Source: Micrococcales bacterium
GTDB lineage: Bacteria; Actinomycetota; Actinomycetes; Actinomycetales; Microbacteriaceae
DNA: 64,000 nucleotides
Assembly (NCBI GenBank): GCA_017306245.1
Contig: JAFKIY010000001.1
Location: 248,001-312,000 of the forward strand
Reading direction: 5' to 3'
Below the pieces are notes generated by a model. That model saw nothing but the letters and a program-made list of their open reading frames with translations. It was not told the DNA's origin and made no database searches. Of this stretch, positions 46,384 through 55,824 are shown one piece after another; the stretch's first letter is position 1, and each line of letters opens with the position of its first letter. Made by a program: the position numbers and the translations under genes.

Positions 46384-47136
46384 ATGGCGCAGACAACTCT
46401 GAGCGTGAACGAACGCGCCGATCGCGTGCACGTCATCCTGAATCGACCCGAGTCCCGCAATTCGATCGATCAGACAATGATCGACGAGTTCCACGAGGTG
46501 TGCGCGGGGCTCGAAGCGGATCCGAAACTGCTCGTGATCTCCGGCGCGGGCGGCACGTTCGCGTCCGGCGCCGACATCCGGCAGATGATCGACCGCGGCC
46601 GCAAGGAGGCCCTCGCGGGCATCAACACGACGCTGTTCCAACGCGTTGCGGCACTTCCCATGCCCGTCATCGCGGCGATCGACGGCTATGCGCTCGGCGG
46701 CGGGGCGGAGATCGCGTATGCGTGCGATTTCCGGATCGCCACGACGCGCGCGAAAATCGGCAACCCGGAGGTGGGGCTCGGCATCATCGCCGGGGCCGGG
46801 GCGACCTGGCGACTGCTCGAACTGGTCGGCGAGCCCGTCGCGAAGGAAATTCTGCTCGCCGGACGCGTGCTCACCGCTGCAGAAGCACTCGACCTGCGGC
46901 TCGTCTCCGAGGTCGTCGAGCCCGAGGCGCTGCTGGATGCGGCCGACGCCCTCGCCGACCGGATCCTCGCGAACGATCCGGCAGCGCTCATGGCCACGAA
47001 ACGGCTGCTTGCCCTGCCGCGCGCAGCTCATCCGCACGCCGATCTGGAGGAGCAGGCAGTGCTGTTCGAATCCGAAACGAAACGCGCCCGCATGACCGCG
47101 TTCCTCAACCGAAGCACGACGAAGGGTACGAAGTGA
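46384..47136 (+). CDS. Enoyl-CoA hydratase/isomerase, phenylacetate pathway (PaaF/PaaG-like)
   Basis: This 250-residue crotonase has oxyanion-hole loop GAGGTFASGADIRQM and GYALGGGAEIAYACDFRIA with IGNPEVGLGIIAGAGAT. It hydrates a double bond in CoA thioesters such as 2,3-dehydroadipyl-CoA. ATG 46384 follows AAGGCGGAG. A TAGGAT -10 at 46349-46354 gives it its own promoter after the palindrome. It overlaps the next gene by four bases. Confidence 0.92.
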   Translation: MAQTTLSVNERADRVHVILNRPESRNSIDQTMIDEFHEVCAGLEADPKLLVISGAGGTFASGADIRQMIDRGRKEALAGINTTLFQRVAALPMPVIAAIDGYALGGGAEIAYACDFRIATTRAKIGNPEVGLGIIAGAGATWRLLELVGEPVAKEILLAGRVLTAAEALDLRLVSEVVEPEALLDAADALADRILANDPAALMATKRLLALPRAAHPHADLEEQAVLFESETKRARMTAFLNRSTTKGTK

Positions 47137-47996
47137 ACACGGTTCCAACATTGGTGGGGGTGCTCGGCGGCGGCCGGATGGGCGCCGGGATCGCACACGC
47201 GTTCGCGCTCGCCGGCTCGAACGTCGCGGTCATCGAGAGGGACTCGGAAAGCGTGCAGCTGGCGCGCGGGCGCGTCCTGGCCGCGATCATGACGAGCGTC
47301 GAACGCAAGGCCACCACCGAGGCCGCGGAGGAGCTGACCGCGCGGGTGGGATTCGGTCTGGACCTGTCCGCGTTCGCCGAAGCGGAACTCGTGATCGAGG
47401 CCGTGCCGGAGTCGCTCGAGATGAAAGTGGATGCCCTCGGCCGCGCCGAGGCGGCTATGTCGCCCCAGGCGTGGCTGGCGAGCAACACCTCCGCGATTTC
47501 CATCACGACGCTAGCGCAGAGCCTGCAGCGCCCGGAAAGGTTCTGCGGCATGCACTTCTTCAACCCGGTTCCGCCGTCGAAACTCGTGGAAATCGTCGCG
47601 GGCAAACAGACCTCGGACGAGCTCATCGCGGCCGCACAGGGCTGGGTCGCCTCGATCGGCAAGACCCCCATCACGGTGCACGACGTTCCGGGGTTCGCGA
47701 GTTCCCGGCTCGGCGTCGCGCTCGGGCTCGAGGCGATCCGGATGCTGGAGGATGGCGTCGCGAGCGCCGACGACATCGACGCCGCCATGGCGCTCGGGTA
47801 CGGGCATCCGATGGGGCCGCTGAGGCTCACGGATGTCATCGGGCTGGACGTGCGACTGGGCATTTCCGAGTACCTGCACGTGATGCTCGGCGACCGGTTC
47901 GAGCCGCCGAAGCTGCTGCGCGACATGGTGGAGCGCGGCGAACTCGGACGGAAGTCCGGAAAGGGATTCTACGAATGGCCGCAGGAGCACTCATGA
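47133..47996 (+). CDS. 3-hydroxyacyl-CoA dehydrogenase (PaaH-like)
   Basis: This 287-residue NAD-dependent enzyme would oxidise 3-hydroxyadipyl-CoA to 3-oxoadipyl-CoA. The Rossmann motif GVLGGGRMGAGIAHAFALAG is at the N-terminus, with the acidic E at the end of strand 2 for NAD. The catalytic His lies in GMHFFNPVP, and TPITVHDVPGFASSRLG follows. It is the shorter single-domain form of the family. The GTG start overlaps the hydratase stop and its stop overlaps paaZ. Confidence 0.93.
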   Translation: MNTVPTLVGVLGGGRMGAGIAHAFALAGSNVAVIERDSESVQLARGRVLAAIMTSVERKATTEAAEELTARVGFGLDLSAFAEAELVIEAVPESLEMKVDALGRAEAAMSPQAWLASNTSAISITTLAQSLQRPERFCGMHFFNPVPPSKLVEIVAGKQTSDELIAAAQGWVASIGKTPITVHDVPGFASSRLGVALGLEAIRMLEDGVASADDIDAAMALGYGHPMGPLRLTDVIGLDVRLGISEYLHVMLGDRFEPPKLLRDMVERGELGRKSGKGFYEWPQEHS

Positions 47997-50062
47997 CGAC
48001 CGTGATCCCGAGCTACCTGATGGACGAATGGTGGACGCCGTCCAGCGGCGCCGGCACCGCGATTCTGGATGCGAGCACGGGCGAGGCGGTCGCCTCCGCG
48101 AATGTCGCGGGCATCGACATTCCCGCCGCGATTGAGTACGCGCGTTCCGTAGGGCAGGCCGGGCTCGGCGCCCTGACGATCCACGAGCGTGCGGTGAAGC
48201 TGAAGGAGCTCGCCCAGTTCCTGAACGGCAAGCGCGACGAGCTGTATGCGGTTTCCGCGCAGACCGGGGCGACGCGCGGCGATTCGATGGTGGACATCGA
48301 TGGCGGAATCGGCGTGCTGTTCACGTTCAGCTCAAAGGGCCGCCGCGAGCTGCCGAACTCGAACGTCGTCGTCGATGGCGCGCTGGAGATGCTCTCGAAG
48401 GACGGCTCGTTCCTCGGCCAGCACATTTACACCCGGTTGCCCGGCGTCGCGGTGCAGATCAACGCGTTCAACTTCCCGGTGTGGGGGATGCTGGAGAAGT
48501 TCGCTCCCGCCTTCCTCGCCGGCGTGCCGACGATCGTAAAACCGGCCACTCCCACCGTGTATCTCGCGGAAGCCGCGGTGCGCCTGATGGTGGACTCCGG
48601 CATCCTGCCTGCCGGCTCGCTGCAACTCATTGCCGGGTCGGCGCGCGACCTCATCGACCACCTCGACTACCGCGACCTTGTGGGGTTCACCGGGTCGGCG
48701 TCCACCGCGAATGCGCTGCGCTCGCACCCGAACATCGTGCACGGCGGGGTGCGGTTCACGGGGGAAACGGATTCCCTGAACGCCGCGATTCTCGGCCCGG
48801 ATGCCGTCGTCGGCACTCCGGAGTTCGACGCGTACATCAGGTCGCTTGTGACCGAGATGACGGTGAAGGCGGGGCAGAAGTGCACGAGCATCCGGCGCGC
48901 AATCGTGCCGGCGACGCTCGTGGAGGATGTGATCGCGGCGACCGCTGCGCGCATCCAGGAACGCGTCGTCGTGGGCGATCCTCGCGCGGACGGCGTCACG
49001 ATGGGCGCGCTCGTGAGCCGCGAGCAGAAGGATGAGGTGAAGGAGCGCGTGCGCGAGCTCGTTGCCGCCGGCGGGGAGATTGTTCTCGGCTCGCTCGATG
49101 AGCCTCAAGTTCGCCGCGCCGACGGGTCGACGGGCACAGCCCCAGAGGGTGCGTTCATGCAGCCCGTGCTGCTGCACTTCGCGGATGCGCTTGCCGCCGC
49201 CGCGCACACGGTCGAGGCGTTCGGCCCGGTCTCCTCGGTGATCGGCTACGACACGGTCGAGGAGGCGGTGGAACTGGCTGCCCTCGGCGGCGGCTCGCTT
49301 GTCGCGACCGTGGCAACGCACGATCCGGATGTTGCCCGCACCGTGATCGAGGGCATCGCCGCGCACCACGGCCGCACGCTCATCCTGGATCGCGATGACG
49401 CCCGATCGAGCACCGGTCACGGGTCGCCCGTGCCTCACCTGATCCACGGCGGTCCGGGTCGTGCCGGCGGGGGAGAGGAACTGGGCGGTATCCGCTCTGT
49501 GTTCCACCACATGCAGCGCACCGCAGTGCAGGGATCCCCGGCCATGCTCACGGCGGTGACCGGACAGTGGTTCACCGGGTCTCCCCGCAATCTCGAGGGG
49601 CCGCACCCGTTCCGCAAGTCGATCGCCGAGTTGCGCATCGGGGACGCGATCGCCTCGCCGCTGCGCGAGGTCACGCTCGACGACATCACCGCCTTCGCGA
49701 ATACGACGGGCGATAAGTTTTACGCGCACACGAACGAGGAGGCGGCGGCCGCGAATCCGTTCTTCCCCGGCATAGTCGCGCACGGCTACCTGCTCGTGTC
49801 GTGGGCCGCCGGCTTGTTCGTCGACCCGGAGCCGGGCCCCGTGCTCGCCAATTACGGGCTGGAAAACCTCCGGTTCATTACTCCGGTGTCTCCGGGCGAC
49901 AGCATACGCGTCACGCTCACGGCGAAGAAGGTCACGCCGCGCGAGACGGACGAGTACGGCGAGGTGTGCTGGGACGCGATCATCCACAACCAGGACGACG
50001 AGATCGTGGCGACCTACGACGTGCTGACGCTCGTCGCGAAAGTGTGGCCGCCAGCGACGTAG
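47993..50062 (+). CDS. paaZ: Bifunctional oxepin-CoA hydrolase / semialdehyde dehydrogenase
   Basis: This 689-residue protein opens the oxepin-CoA ring and oxidises the resulting aldehyde. The aldehyde dehydrogenase domain (about 1-525) includes nucleophile C297 in KAGQKCTSIRRA and INAFNFPVWGMLEKFAPA. The C-terminal MaoC-type hydratase domain (about 540-689) has FANTTGDKFYAHTNEEAA, with D574 and H579 as the hydratase pair. Both halves look active. The length is normal for PaaZ. It is separated from paaK and paaABCDE by two unrelated genes. Confidence 0.96.
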   Translation: MTTVIPSYLMDEWWTPSSGAGTAILDASTGEAVASANVAGIDIPAAIEYARSVGQAGLGALTIHERAVKLKELAQFLNGKRDELYAVSAQTGATRGDSMVDIDGGIGVLFTFSSKGRRELPNSNVVVDGALEMLSKDGSFLGQHIYTRLPGVAVQINAFNFPVWGMLEKFAPAFLAGVPTIVKPATPTVYLAEAAVRLMVDSGILPAGSLQLIAGSARDLIDHLDYRDLVGFTGSASTANALRSHPNIVHGGVRFTGETDSLNAAILGPDAVVGTPEFDAYIRSLVTEMTVKAGQKCTSIRRAIVPATLVEDVIAATAARIQERVVVGDPRADGVTMGALVSREQKDEVKERVRELVAAGGEIVLGSLDEPQVRRADGSTGTAPEGAFMQPVLLHFADALAAAAHTVEAFGPVSSVIGYDTVEEAVELAALGGGSLVATVATHDPDVARTVIEGIAAHHGRTLILDRDDARSSTGHGSPVPHLIHGGPGRAGGGEELGGIRSVFHHMQRTAVQGSPAMLTAVTGQWFTGSPRNLEGPHPFRKSIAELRIGDAIASPLREVTLDDITAFANTTGDKFYAHTNEEAAAANPFFPGIVAHGYLLVSWAAGLFVDPEPGPVLANYGLENLRFITPVSPGDSIRVTLTAKKVTPRETDEYGEVCWDAIIHNQDDEIVATYDVLTLVAKVWPPAT

Positions 50063-50090
50063 CGTGCCGGCGAGGCCGGGCGAATCGCTC

Positions 50091-50738
50091 CTACTTCAGC
50101 AGATCCTCTGAGGCGGCCATGAACATCGTGGTGATGGTTTTGTCGTGCCCGATGAAGGAGAACACGTGCCCGTCGTGGGATTTCGCGACGATGGCGCCGA
50201 GAGGGAAGTAGTCGCCGTACGGTCCGCTTCGATAGCTGTCGAGCACGCTGTCGGGCAGGGCGAGGTACCAGGGGTTCGGGTCGAGAGGTGTGAACATGGG
50301 GGACATCGCGTTGACCGCATCGTCGGGGGTCATGTTCTGGTTCAGCCCGCTGTTCGCGGCGAGGACGAATACAGGATTGCTGAACGTGGGGCTTTGCGCC
50401 AGAACAGCCGTATTCTGCGAGTTGAGGGTGTCCGACAGGAACCCGATCATGCTGCTGTCGAACGTGCCCTGGCCCATGTCCTTCGGTGTGGCAGTGGGTG
50501 TCGGCGCGGCACTCGGCGACGGTGTCGGACTGGAGCTCGATGACGCGGTCGGCGTGGGGGTTGTGGTGACGACGGGCGTATTCCACGGCTGCAGGATCGC
50601 GACGATGATGAGGATCACGGCCAGAATCGCGGCCAAGAGGATCCACAACCACCACGGCAGGAATTTCCGCCGCTCGCGGTCCTCGTCGTTGCCGTCAACC
50701 GATGATTCCCGATTGTCGCCGGGGACCGCGCTGTTCAT
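50091..50738 (-). CDS. Membrane-anchored extracellular protein with Thr/Ser/Pro linker, unknown function
   Basis: This is a 215-residue protein. A short acidic N-terminus precedes one strong helix (FLPWWLWILLAAILAVILII, about 26-45). A TPTPT/SSSSSPTPSPSAAPTPT linker of about 30 residues follows, then an outer domain of about 130 residues with AVNAMSPMFTPLDPNPWYLA and GHVFSFIGHDKTITTMF. I do not recognise the outer domain. It has a leaderless promoter (TAATGT, minus strand, 50746-50751, seven bases upstream). It is an insertion among paa genes and is divergent from the MFS gene. Confidence 0.75.
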   Translation of the reverse strand: MNSAVPGDNRESSVDGNDEDRERRKFLPWWLWILLAAILAVILIIVAILQPWNTPVVTTTPTPTASSSSSPTPSPSAAPTPTATPKDMGQGTFDSSMIGFLSDTLNSQNTAVLAQSPTFSNPVFVLAANSGLNQNMTPDDAVNAMSPMFTPLDPNPWYLALPDSVLDSYRSGPYGDYFPLGAIVAKSHDGHVFSFIGHDKTITTMFMAASEDLLK

Positions 50739-50844
50739 ATCGCAAACATTAGCGCCTGCGGGGGACGCGGGACAGTGACAGTTTCTTGACGTCCTCGGGC
50801 TCGGTGTGGGCGAGGGCGAAACGTCCACACCGTAGGCTGGGGCA

Positions 50845-52248
50845 ATGGGCACGATCCGCCGGATCTCGGAGAAAGTGCTCAAACACGACCCGCAGGCACA
50901 GCAGGAACTGCCCGAGGCCGTCCGCCGGAATCTGCCCGGCAACGCTCTGCGCATCATCGGCGCAACCGCACTGCAGAACTCGGGCGACCAGGTCGTGAAG
51001 GCCTCCACGGTCCTGCCGTGGCTGTTCCACGCGCTCGGCGTGCCCAGCGCGCTCGTCGGCCTGCTCGTGCCCATCCGGGAGTCCGGGTCGATGCTCCCGC
51101 AGGCCTTCATCACCCCGTTCGTGCTGCGCGTGCGCAGACGCAAGTGGGTGTTCGTGATCGGCGCCATCGTGCAGGCCGCGACGGTCGCGGCCATGGCCGT
51201 CGTCGCGGCATTCGCCGATGGCCTGCTGGCCGGCGTGCTCATTCTGGTCGCGCTCGCCGTGTTCTCGCTCGGCCGCAGCCTGTGCTCGATCTCCTCCAAA
51301 GATGTGCTCGGGCGCACCGTGCCGAAGGGGACGCGGGGGCAGATCAACGGCCTCTCGACGATGTCCGCCGGAATCGTCGCGATCACCCTCGGTCTCGTCC
51401 TGCGGTTGGTCGGCGGAGGCGATCCGCCGATCTGGATGCTCGTCGTGCTCCTCGCGGGCGGTTCGGCGCTGTGGGTGCTCACCGCCCTCGTGTATTCGGG
51501 CGTTCGGGAGCCGGCGGGGGAGGATGCGGACCAGTCTGTGTCGGACCAGTCTGCGCCGGACAAGTCTGTGCCGGACAAGTCTGTGCCGGACAAGTGCGAG
51601 GACGGGAGCGCCCAGGACGAGCCGCCCGCCCTGTCGGCGGGACTCAAGACTGCCGTGACGCTGCTACGCGATGATGTGCCGTTCCGCCGCTTCGTCACGA
51701 TGCGCAGTCTGCTGCTCGTGTCTGCGCTCAGTCCGCCGTTCGTCATCACCCTCGCGGTGTCCTCCGGCGCCGGGGCGCTCAGCGGGCTCGGCGGGTTCAT
51801 CATCGCCTCCGGCCTGTCCGCCGTCGTCGGCGGCCCCGTGTTCGGCAGGATCGCGGATCGCGCGAGCCGCACCCTCATGGCGGTGGGCGCCGGGGTGGCG
51901 TCGCTGACGCTCGTGGTCATGTTGGTCGTGAGCGGGCTGCCGGGCTTCGACGGCGGAACGGTGTGGGGAGCATCCGTGTTCGTCACGACGTACTTTGTGC
52001 TCACGTTCGTGCACACCGGGGTGCGGGTGGGCCGCAAGACCTACATCGTGGACATGGCGAGAGGCGACCAGCGCACCAACTACGTCGCCGTGTCGAACTC
52101 CACGATGGGCATCATCCTGCTTGCAGCAGGAGGCATCAGCTCGTTGCTCGCGCTGTGGGGCGTCGAGTGGGCGCTCGTGTTCCTCGCTGCCCTGGGCTTC
52201 CTCGGCGTCATCGTCGCGGCGCGCCTGCCGGACGTGTCCGCGGGGTAG
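50845..52248 (+). CDS. MFS transporter with pentapeptide-repeat loop
   Basis: This 467-residue major facilitator has about twelve hydrophobic segments. The first half contains LGRSLCSISSKDVLGRTVPKGTRG. Between helices six and seven is a hydrophilic loop carrying five copies of a five-residue unit (DADQS, VSDQS, APDKS, VPDKS, VPDKC). A leaderless promoter TAGGCT (50833-50838) ends six bases before the ATG. Substrate unknown. It is divergent from the anchored protein gene. Confidence 0.88.
   Translation: MGTIRRISEKVLKHDPQAQQELPEAVRRNLPGNALRIIGATALQNSGDQVVKASTVLPWLFHALGVPSALVGLLVPIRESGSMLPQAFITPFVLRVRRRKWVFVIGAIVQAATVAAMAVVAAFADGLLAGVLILVALAVFSLGRSLCSISSKDVLGRTVPKGTRGQINGLSTMSAGIVAITLGLVLRLVGGGDPPIWMLVVLLAGGSALWVLTALVYSGVREPAGEDADQSVSDQSAPDKSVPDKSVPDKCEDGSAQDEPPALSAGLKTAVTLLRDDVPFRRFVTMRSLLLVSALSPPFVITLAVSSGAGALSGLGGFIIASGLSAVVGGPVFGRIADRASRTLMAVGAGVASLTLVVMLVVSGLPGFDGGTVWGASVFVTTYFVLTFVHTGVRVGRKTYIVDMARGDQRTNYVAVSNSTMGIILLAAGGISSLLALWGVEWALVFLAALGFLGVIVAARLPDVSAG
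51523..51597 (+). repeat. Five tandem 15-bp units inside the MFS gene
   Basis: Units at 51523-51537, 51538-51552, 51553-51567, 51568-51582 and 51583-51597 differ by one to four bases; the third and fourth differ by one. They keep the frame, so gain or loss of a copy alters the loop by five residues. Confidence 0.9.
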
Positions 52249-52273
52249 GGCACCCGCGCTGGCGGCCCGAGCT

Positions 52274-53596
52274 TCAGTGCTCGCGCAGGTCGTGGACGCG
52301 CTGGAACTTGCCTGCGCTGCGTTCGATTGCGCCCGGGTCGACGACGTCCACGGCGATGTTGCAGCCGAGTGCGGTCCTGACCCTGCGCACGAGCGTTGTT
52401 GCCGCGGTCGTCGCGACGGCGAGATCCGTGCCGTCGCGCCGTTCGACCTTGACGGTGAGTTCGTCGAGCCTCTTCGGCCTGGTCAGTTCGATGATGAAGT
52501 GCGGGGCGAGTTCGGGGAGGGCGAGCACGATTTCTTCGATCTGGGTGGGGAAAATGTTCACCCCGCGCAGGATGATCATGTCGTCGTTGCGTCCGGTGAT
52601 TTTTTCGATGCGCCGCACGTTGGGCCTGGCGGTGCCCGGCAGCAAGCGGGTGAGATCGCGGGTGCGGTAGCGGATGACGGGCATCGCTTCCCTGGTGAGG
52701 GTCGTCAGGACGAGTTCGCCGCGCTCCCCGTCCGGCAGAACGGTCGAGTCCTCCGCGATGATTTCGGGAAGGAAGTGGTCTTCCCAGAGGTGCGGGCCGT
52801 CCTTCGACTCGATGCACTCGTTGCCGACCCCCGGGCCCATCACTTCGCTGAGGCCGTAAATGTCGAGGGCGTCAATGTCGAGGTGCGCTTCGATGTCTTC
52901 GCGCAGTTTGTTGGTCCACGGTTCGGCGCCGAGCACGCCGACTTTGAGGCTCGTCGAACGCGGATCGATTCCCGCGGCGCTCATCCCGTCGGCGATCGTC
53001 AGAAGGTAGCTCGGGGTGCAGAGGATCACTTCGGGCTCGAAGTCGTGGATGAGCTGCACCTGTTTGGCGGTCTGGCCTCCCGACATGGGAACCACTGTCG
53101 CCCCGAGAGCTTCCACGCCGGCGTGCAGGCCGAGGCCGCCCGTGAACAACCCGTACCCGTACGCGTTGTGCACGATCATGCCGGGTCGCACCCCGGAGGC
53201 GCGGAGGCTGCGCGCGACGAGTCCGGCCCAAATCTGCAGGTCATTCCTGCTGTATCCGACGACCGTCGGCCTGCCGGTCGTTCCCGACGACGCGTGGATG
53301 CGCACCACATCTTCCCGGGGAATCGCGAACATCCCGAACGGGTAGGCCTTCCGCAGGTCCTCCTTCGTGGTGAAGGGGAGCTTCTCGACATCGTCCAAAG
53401 CCTTGATGTCGTCGGGGTGCACGCCGACCTCATCGAACTTCGTCCGGTAGGTGGGGACCTTCTCGTAAGCGGTTCGAACGGTGTGCTGGAGGCGGCGCAA
53501 CTGGATCGACTCCAGCTCGTCACGCGACATGCGCTCTTCCGGATCAAGGCTGTCGTGTGGCGCCGCGGCCAACCGTGTTTTTCCCGTCGTCGACAT
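52274..53596 (-). CDS. paaK: Phenylacetate-CoA ligase
   Basis: This 440-residue enzyme makes phenylacetyl-CoA from phenylacetate, CoA and ATP, the entry step of the pathway. ASSGTTGRPTVVGYSRNDLQ is the P-loop. YGLSEVMGPGVGNECIESK is the adenylate motif, followed by RYRTRDLTRLLPGTARPNVRR and the C-terminal lysine domain. It matches PaaK throughout. GAGGAG precedes the ATG. It is transcribed away from the TetR gene (77 bases upstream), in the same direction. Confidence 0.97.
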   Translation of the reverse strand: MSTTGKTRLAAAPHDSLDPEERMSRDELESIQLRRLQHTVRTAYEKVPTYRTKFDEVGVHPDDIKALDDVEKLPFTTKEDLRKAYPFGMFAIPREDVVRIHASSGTTGRPTVVGYSRNDLQIWAGLVARSLRASGVRPGMIVHNAYGYGLFTGGLGLHAGVEALGATVVPMSGGQTAKQVQLIHDFEPEVILCTPSYLLTIADGMSAAGIDPRSTSLKVGVLGAEPWTNKLREDIEAHLDIDALDIYGLSEVMGPGVGNECIESKDGPHLWEDHFLPEIIAEDSTVLPDGERGELVLTTLTREAMPVIRYRTRDLTRLLPGTARPNVRRIEKITGRNDDMIILRGVNIFPTQIEEIVLALPELAPHFIIELTRPKRLDELTVKVERRDGTDLAVATTAATTLVRRVRTALGCNIAVDVVDPGAIERSAGKFQRVHDLREH

Positions 53597-53673
53597 AGCG
53601 TTCTCCTCAGAGTTAAGACACTAGTAGCCTGCGCGGTCACGCTGTGAGGAACCTTCGGAGACGTGTTCGGCAG

Positions 53674-54267
53674 TTACTGCGTGCGCACGCCGCCGAACGC
53701 GACGGCGACGACGTCGTTCGCGACATCCTCCGCGCTGACCGGGCCGCCGGGCTTGTACCAGTCGACGACGGATCCGATCATGCCGAACAGAAGGCGGGTT
53801 GTCGTACGTGGGTCGATGTCTTTGCGGATGTCGCCGTCGTTTCGCGCCTCATCGACGAGGTCCGCGACGACCTGATTGAACGCGCGTCGGCGATCCAGGG
53901 CGTTCCGCTCGAGCTCCGTGTTGCCGCGGAGGCGCAGCAGCAGGGTCACGAACGGCAGCTGGTCGGTGAGCACGCCCACGGAGGAGCGCAGCACGTACAT
54001 GAGGCGGTCGATGGCCGGCCCGGTGGAGGCGAGCGGGTCGACGAGGATCGCCTCGAGGCTGTCGAGCGCGCGATCCAGCGCGAGCTGCAGCAGGTACTCC
54101 TTGCTCGGCACGTGGTGGTAGATCGCGGATTTCGTGATGCCGAGCCGCTCGGCAAGCTGGCCCATCGAGGTGGCGTCGTAGCCGTGCTGGATGAACACTT
54201 CAGCGGCCACGCGCAGGATCGACTCCTGGTCGTGGTTTTGCCGTGTCGGGGCAGCGGTGTCGGTCAT
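53674..54267 (-). CDS. TetR family regulator, probable PaaR repressor
   Basis: This 197-residue protein has the TetR helix-turn-helix MGQLAERLGITKSAIYHHVP (about residues 35-54). It lies between paaK and paaI and next to the paaABCDE promoter, the position of actinobacterial PaaR, which is released from DNA by phenylacetyl-CoA. ATG 54267 overlaps the paaI stop by four bases. A matching imperfect palindrome is at 54749-54762. Confidence 0.9.
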   Translation of the reverse strand: MTDTAAPTRQNHDQESILRVAAEVFIQHGYDATSMGQLAERLGITKSAIYHHVPSKEYLLQLALDRALDSLEAILVDPLASTGPAIDRLMYVLRSSVGVLTDQLPFVTLLLRLRGNTELERNALDRRRAFNQVVADLVDEARNDGDIRKDIDPRTTTRLLFGMIGSVVDWYKPGGPVSAEDVANDVVAVAFGGVRTQ

Positions 54268-54704
54268 GATGTTTGCTCCGCTCGCAGGCGATCCTGTGTC
54301 ACCGTTTTTCCGTGGCCGCGGAACTCGGCGATGATGCCCTGCGCGTTCCGCACCTCGACGTCGCACAGCACGCTGCGGCCCCGCCGGGACCGGACCTGGG
54401 CGGTGGCGGTGAGAAGATCGCCTGCGCGCCCCGGTGCGTAGTAGGTGATCTCGGCCCCCGACGAGACGGTCACGCTCCCTTCGCTGTTGCACGCCATAGC
54501 GAACGCGGTGTCGGCAACGGTGAACACCAGCCCGCCATGCACGATCTGGTGGCCGTTCACCATGTCGTCGCGCACAACCATCGTGACGATGGCGTGGTCT
54601 TCGCTCATCTCCACGACATCCATGCCGAGCAGTTCGGTGGATGCGCGGTCATCCCGCAGCATCGTGTCCGGGCGTTCGTATGTGCCTGAAGCGGCGTCGC
54701 TCAT
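54264..54704 (-). CDS. paaI: PaaI-type acyl-CoA thioesterase
   Basis: This 146-residue hotdog-fold thioesterase releases CoA from blocked ring-hydroxylated phenylacetyl-CoA derivatives and so rescues CoA. HQIVHGGLVFTVADTAFAMA is the signature and includes the catalytic Asp. It is the first gene of the minus-strand paaI-TetR unit, divergent from paaA across 124 bases. Confidence 0.94.
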   Translation of the reverse strand: MSDAASGTYERPDTMLRDDRASTELLGMDVVEMSEDHAIVTMVVRDDMVNGHQIVHGGLVFTVADTAFAMACNSEGSVTVSSGAEITYYAPGRAGDLLTATAQVRSRRGRSVLCDVEVRNAQGIIAEFRGHGKTVTQDRLRAEQTS

Positions 54705-54748
54705 CGTTGACCACCAATCTGTCGGGTGTTAGCCTAGGGCAAAGCCTA

Positions 54749-54762
54749 AACGAACGGTCGGT
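54749..54762. promoter_or_regulatory. Candidate PaaR operator in the paaI/paaA divergent region
   Basis: AACGAACGGTCGGT (54749-54762) is a 7+7 imperfect palindrome with five of seven positions paired. It resembles the ACCGACCGGTCGGT-like sites reported for actinobacterial TetR-type Paa regulators. It sits 67 bases before the paaA ATG and 45 bases before that of paaI, so it could repress both. A CCTAGG motif just upstream (54734-54739) may be part of the promoters. Confidence 0.5.
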
Positions 54763-54828
54763 CAGTTGCCAAGTGCCTGTCGGCCTTTCGCACTGTGAAT
54801 CGACTCCCCGCAATCGAAGGTGATCAGC

Positions 54829-55824
54829 ATGGCAACCGCCGCACAGAGAAAGCGCAGCGACGACGCGGAGCTCCCGGAAGATCCGGCCGGCCGCGCCCAT
54901 TTCGACGAGCTCATCGCCGCCGATCAGCGCGTGGAGCCCACGGACTGGATGCCGGACGCGTACCGCAAGACGCTCGTGCGGCAGGTCTCCCAGCACGCGC
55001 ACTCCGAAATCATCGGCATGCAGCCGGAGGGCAACTGGATCACGCGCGCCCCGAGCCTCAAGCGCAAGGCGATCCTCATGGCGAAGGTGCAGGATGAGGC
55101 CGGCCACGGGCTCTACCTCTACTCCGCGGCGCAGACGCTCGGAACGCCCCGCGACAAGATGACCGAGGACCTGATCAGCGGCAAGGCCAAGTACTCGTCG
55201 ATCTTCAACTACCCGACTCCCACGTGGGCGGACATGGGGTCGATCGGCTGGCTCGTGGACGGGGCGGCGATCTGCAACCAGGTTCCGCTGTGCCGTGCAT
55301 CCTATGGGCCGTACGCCCGCGCGATGGTGCGCATTTGCAAGGAGGAATCCTTCCACCAGCGGCAGGGTTTCGAGATCCTGCTGCACCTGTCGCGCGGCAC
55401 GAAGGAACAGCATGAGATGGCGCAGGAGTCCGTGAACCGCTGGTATGCGCCCGCGCTCATGATGTTCGGCCCGCCGGATGCCGACTCCCCGAACTCCGCG
55501 CAGAGCATGGCGTGGAACATCAAACGGTTCAGCAATGACGAATTGCGGCAGCGTTTCGTGGACATGATCGTTCCGCAGGCTGAAGTGCTCGGGCTTACGC
55601 TTCCCGACCCGGCCATCAAGTGGAACGAGGAGCGCGGCCACTACGACTTCGGCGAGCTCGACTGGGATGAGTTCTACGAGGTGCTGAAGGGCCGCGGGCC
55701 GGCGAACGCAATCCGTCTGGAGCGCCGCCGCACGGCGCACGAGGAAGGCGCGTGGGTGCGCGAGGCCGCCGCGGCGTACGCCGAGCGGCGCCGCGTTGAA
55801 TCTGAGAAAGCACAGGCTGCCTGA
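54829..55824 (+). CDS. paaA: Phenylacetyl-CoA 1,2-epoxidase catalytic subunit
   Basis: This 331-residue diiron subunit epoxidises the aromatic ring of phenylacetyl-CoA with O2. The iron-binding ExxH pairs are in [14 protein letters not shown] and [36 protein letters not shown] is a strong PaaA block. ATG 54829 is favoured by GAAGG eight bases upstream; an in-frame ATA-ATG region three codons earlier is less likely. It overlaps paaB by one base. Confidence 0.97.
   Translation: MATAAQRKRSDDAELPEDPAGRAHFDELIAADQRVEPTDWMPDAYRKTLVRQVSQHAHSEIIGMQPEGNWITRAPSLKRKAILMAKVQDEAGHGLYLYSAAQTLGTPRDKMTEDLISGKAKYSSIFNYPTPTWADMGSIGWLVDGAAICNQVPLCRASYGPYARAMVRICKEESFHQRQGFEILLHLSRGTKEQHEMAQESVNRWYAPALMMFGPPDADSPNSAQSMAWNIKRFSNDELRQRFVDMIVPQAEVLGLTLPDPAIKWNEERGHYDFGELDWDEFYEVLKGRGPANAIRLERRRTAHEEGAWVREAAAAYAERRRVESEKAQAA

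Noticed and set aside
50739..52037. Minus-strand extension of the anchored-protein frame to 648 codons
   Set aside because: The added part is antisense to the MFS gene and low in complexity. The ATG at 50738 has a leaderless promoter and is followed by a normal membrane anchor.
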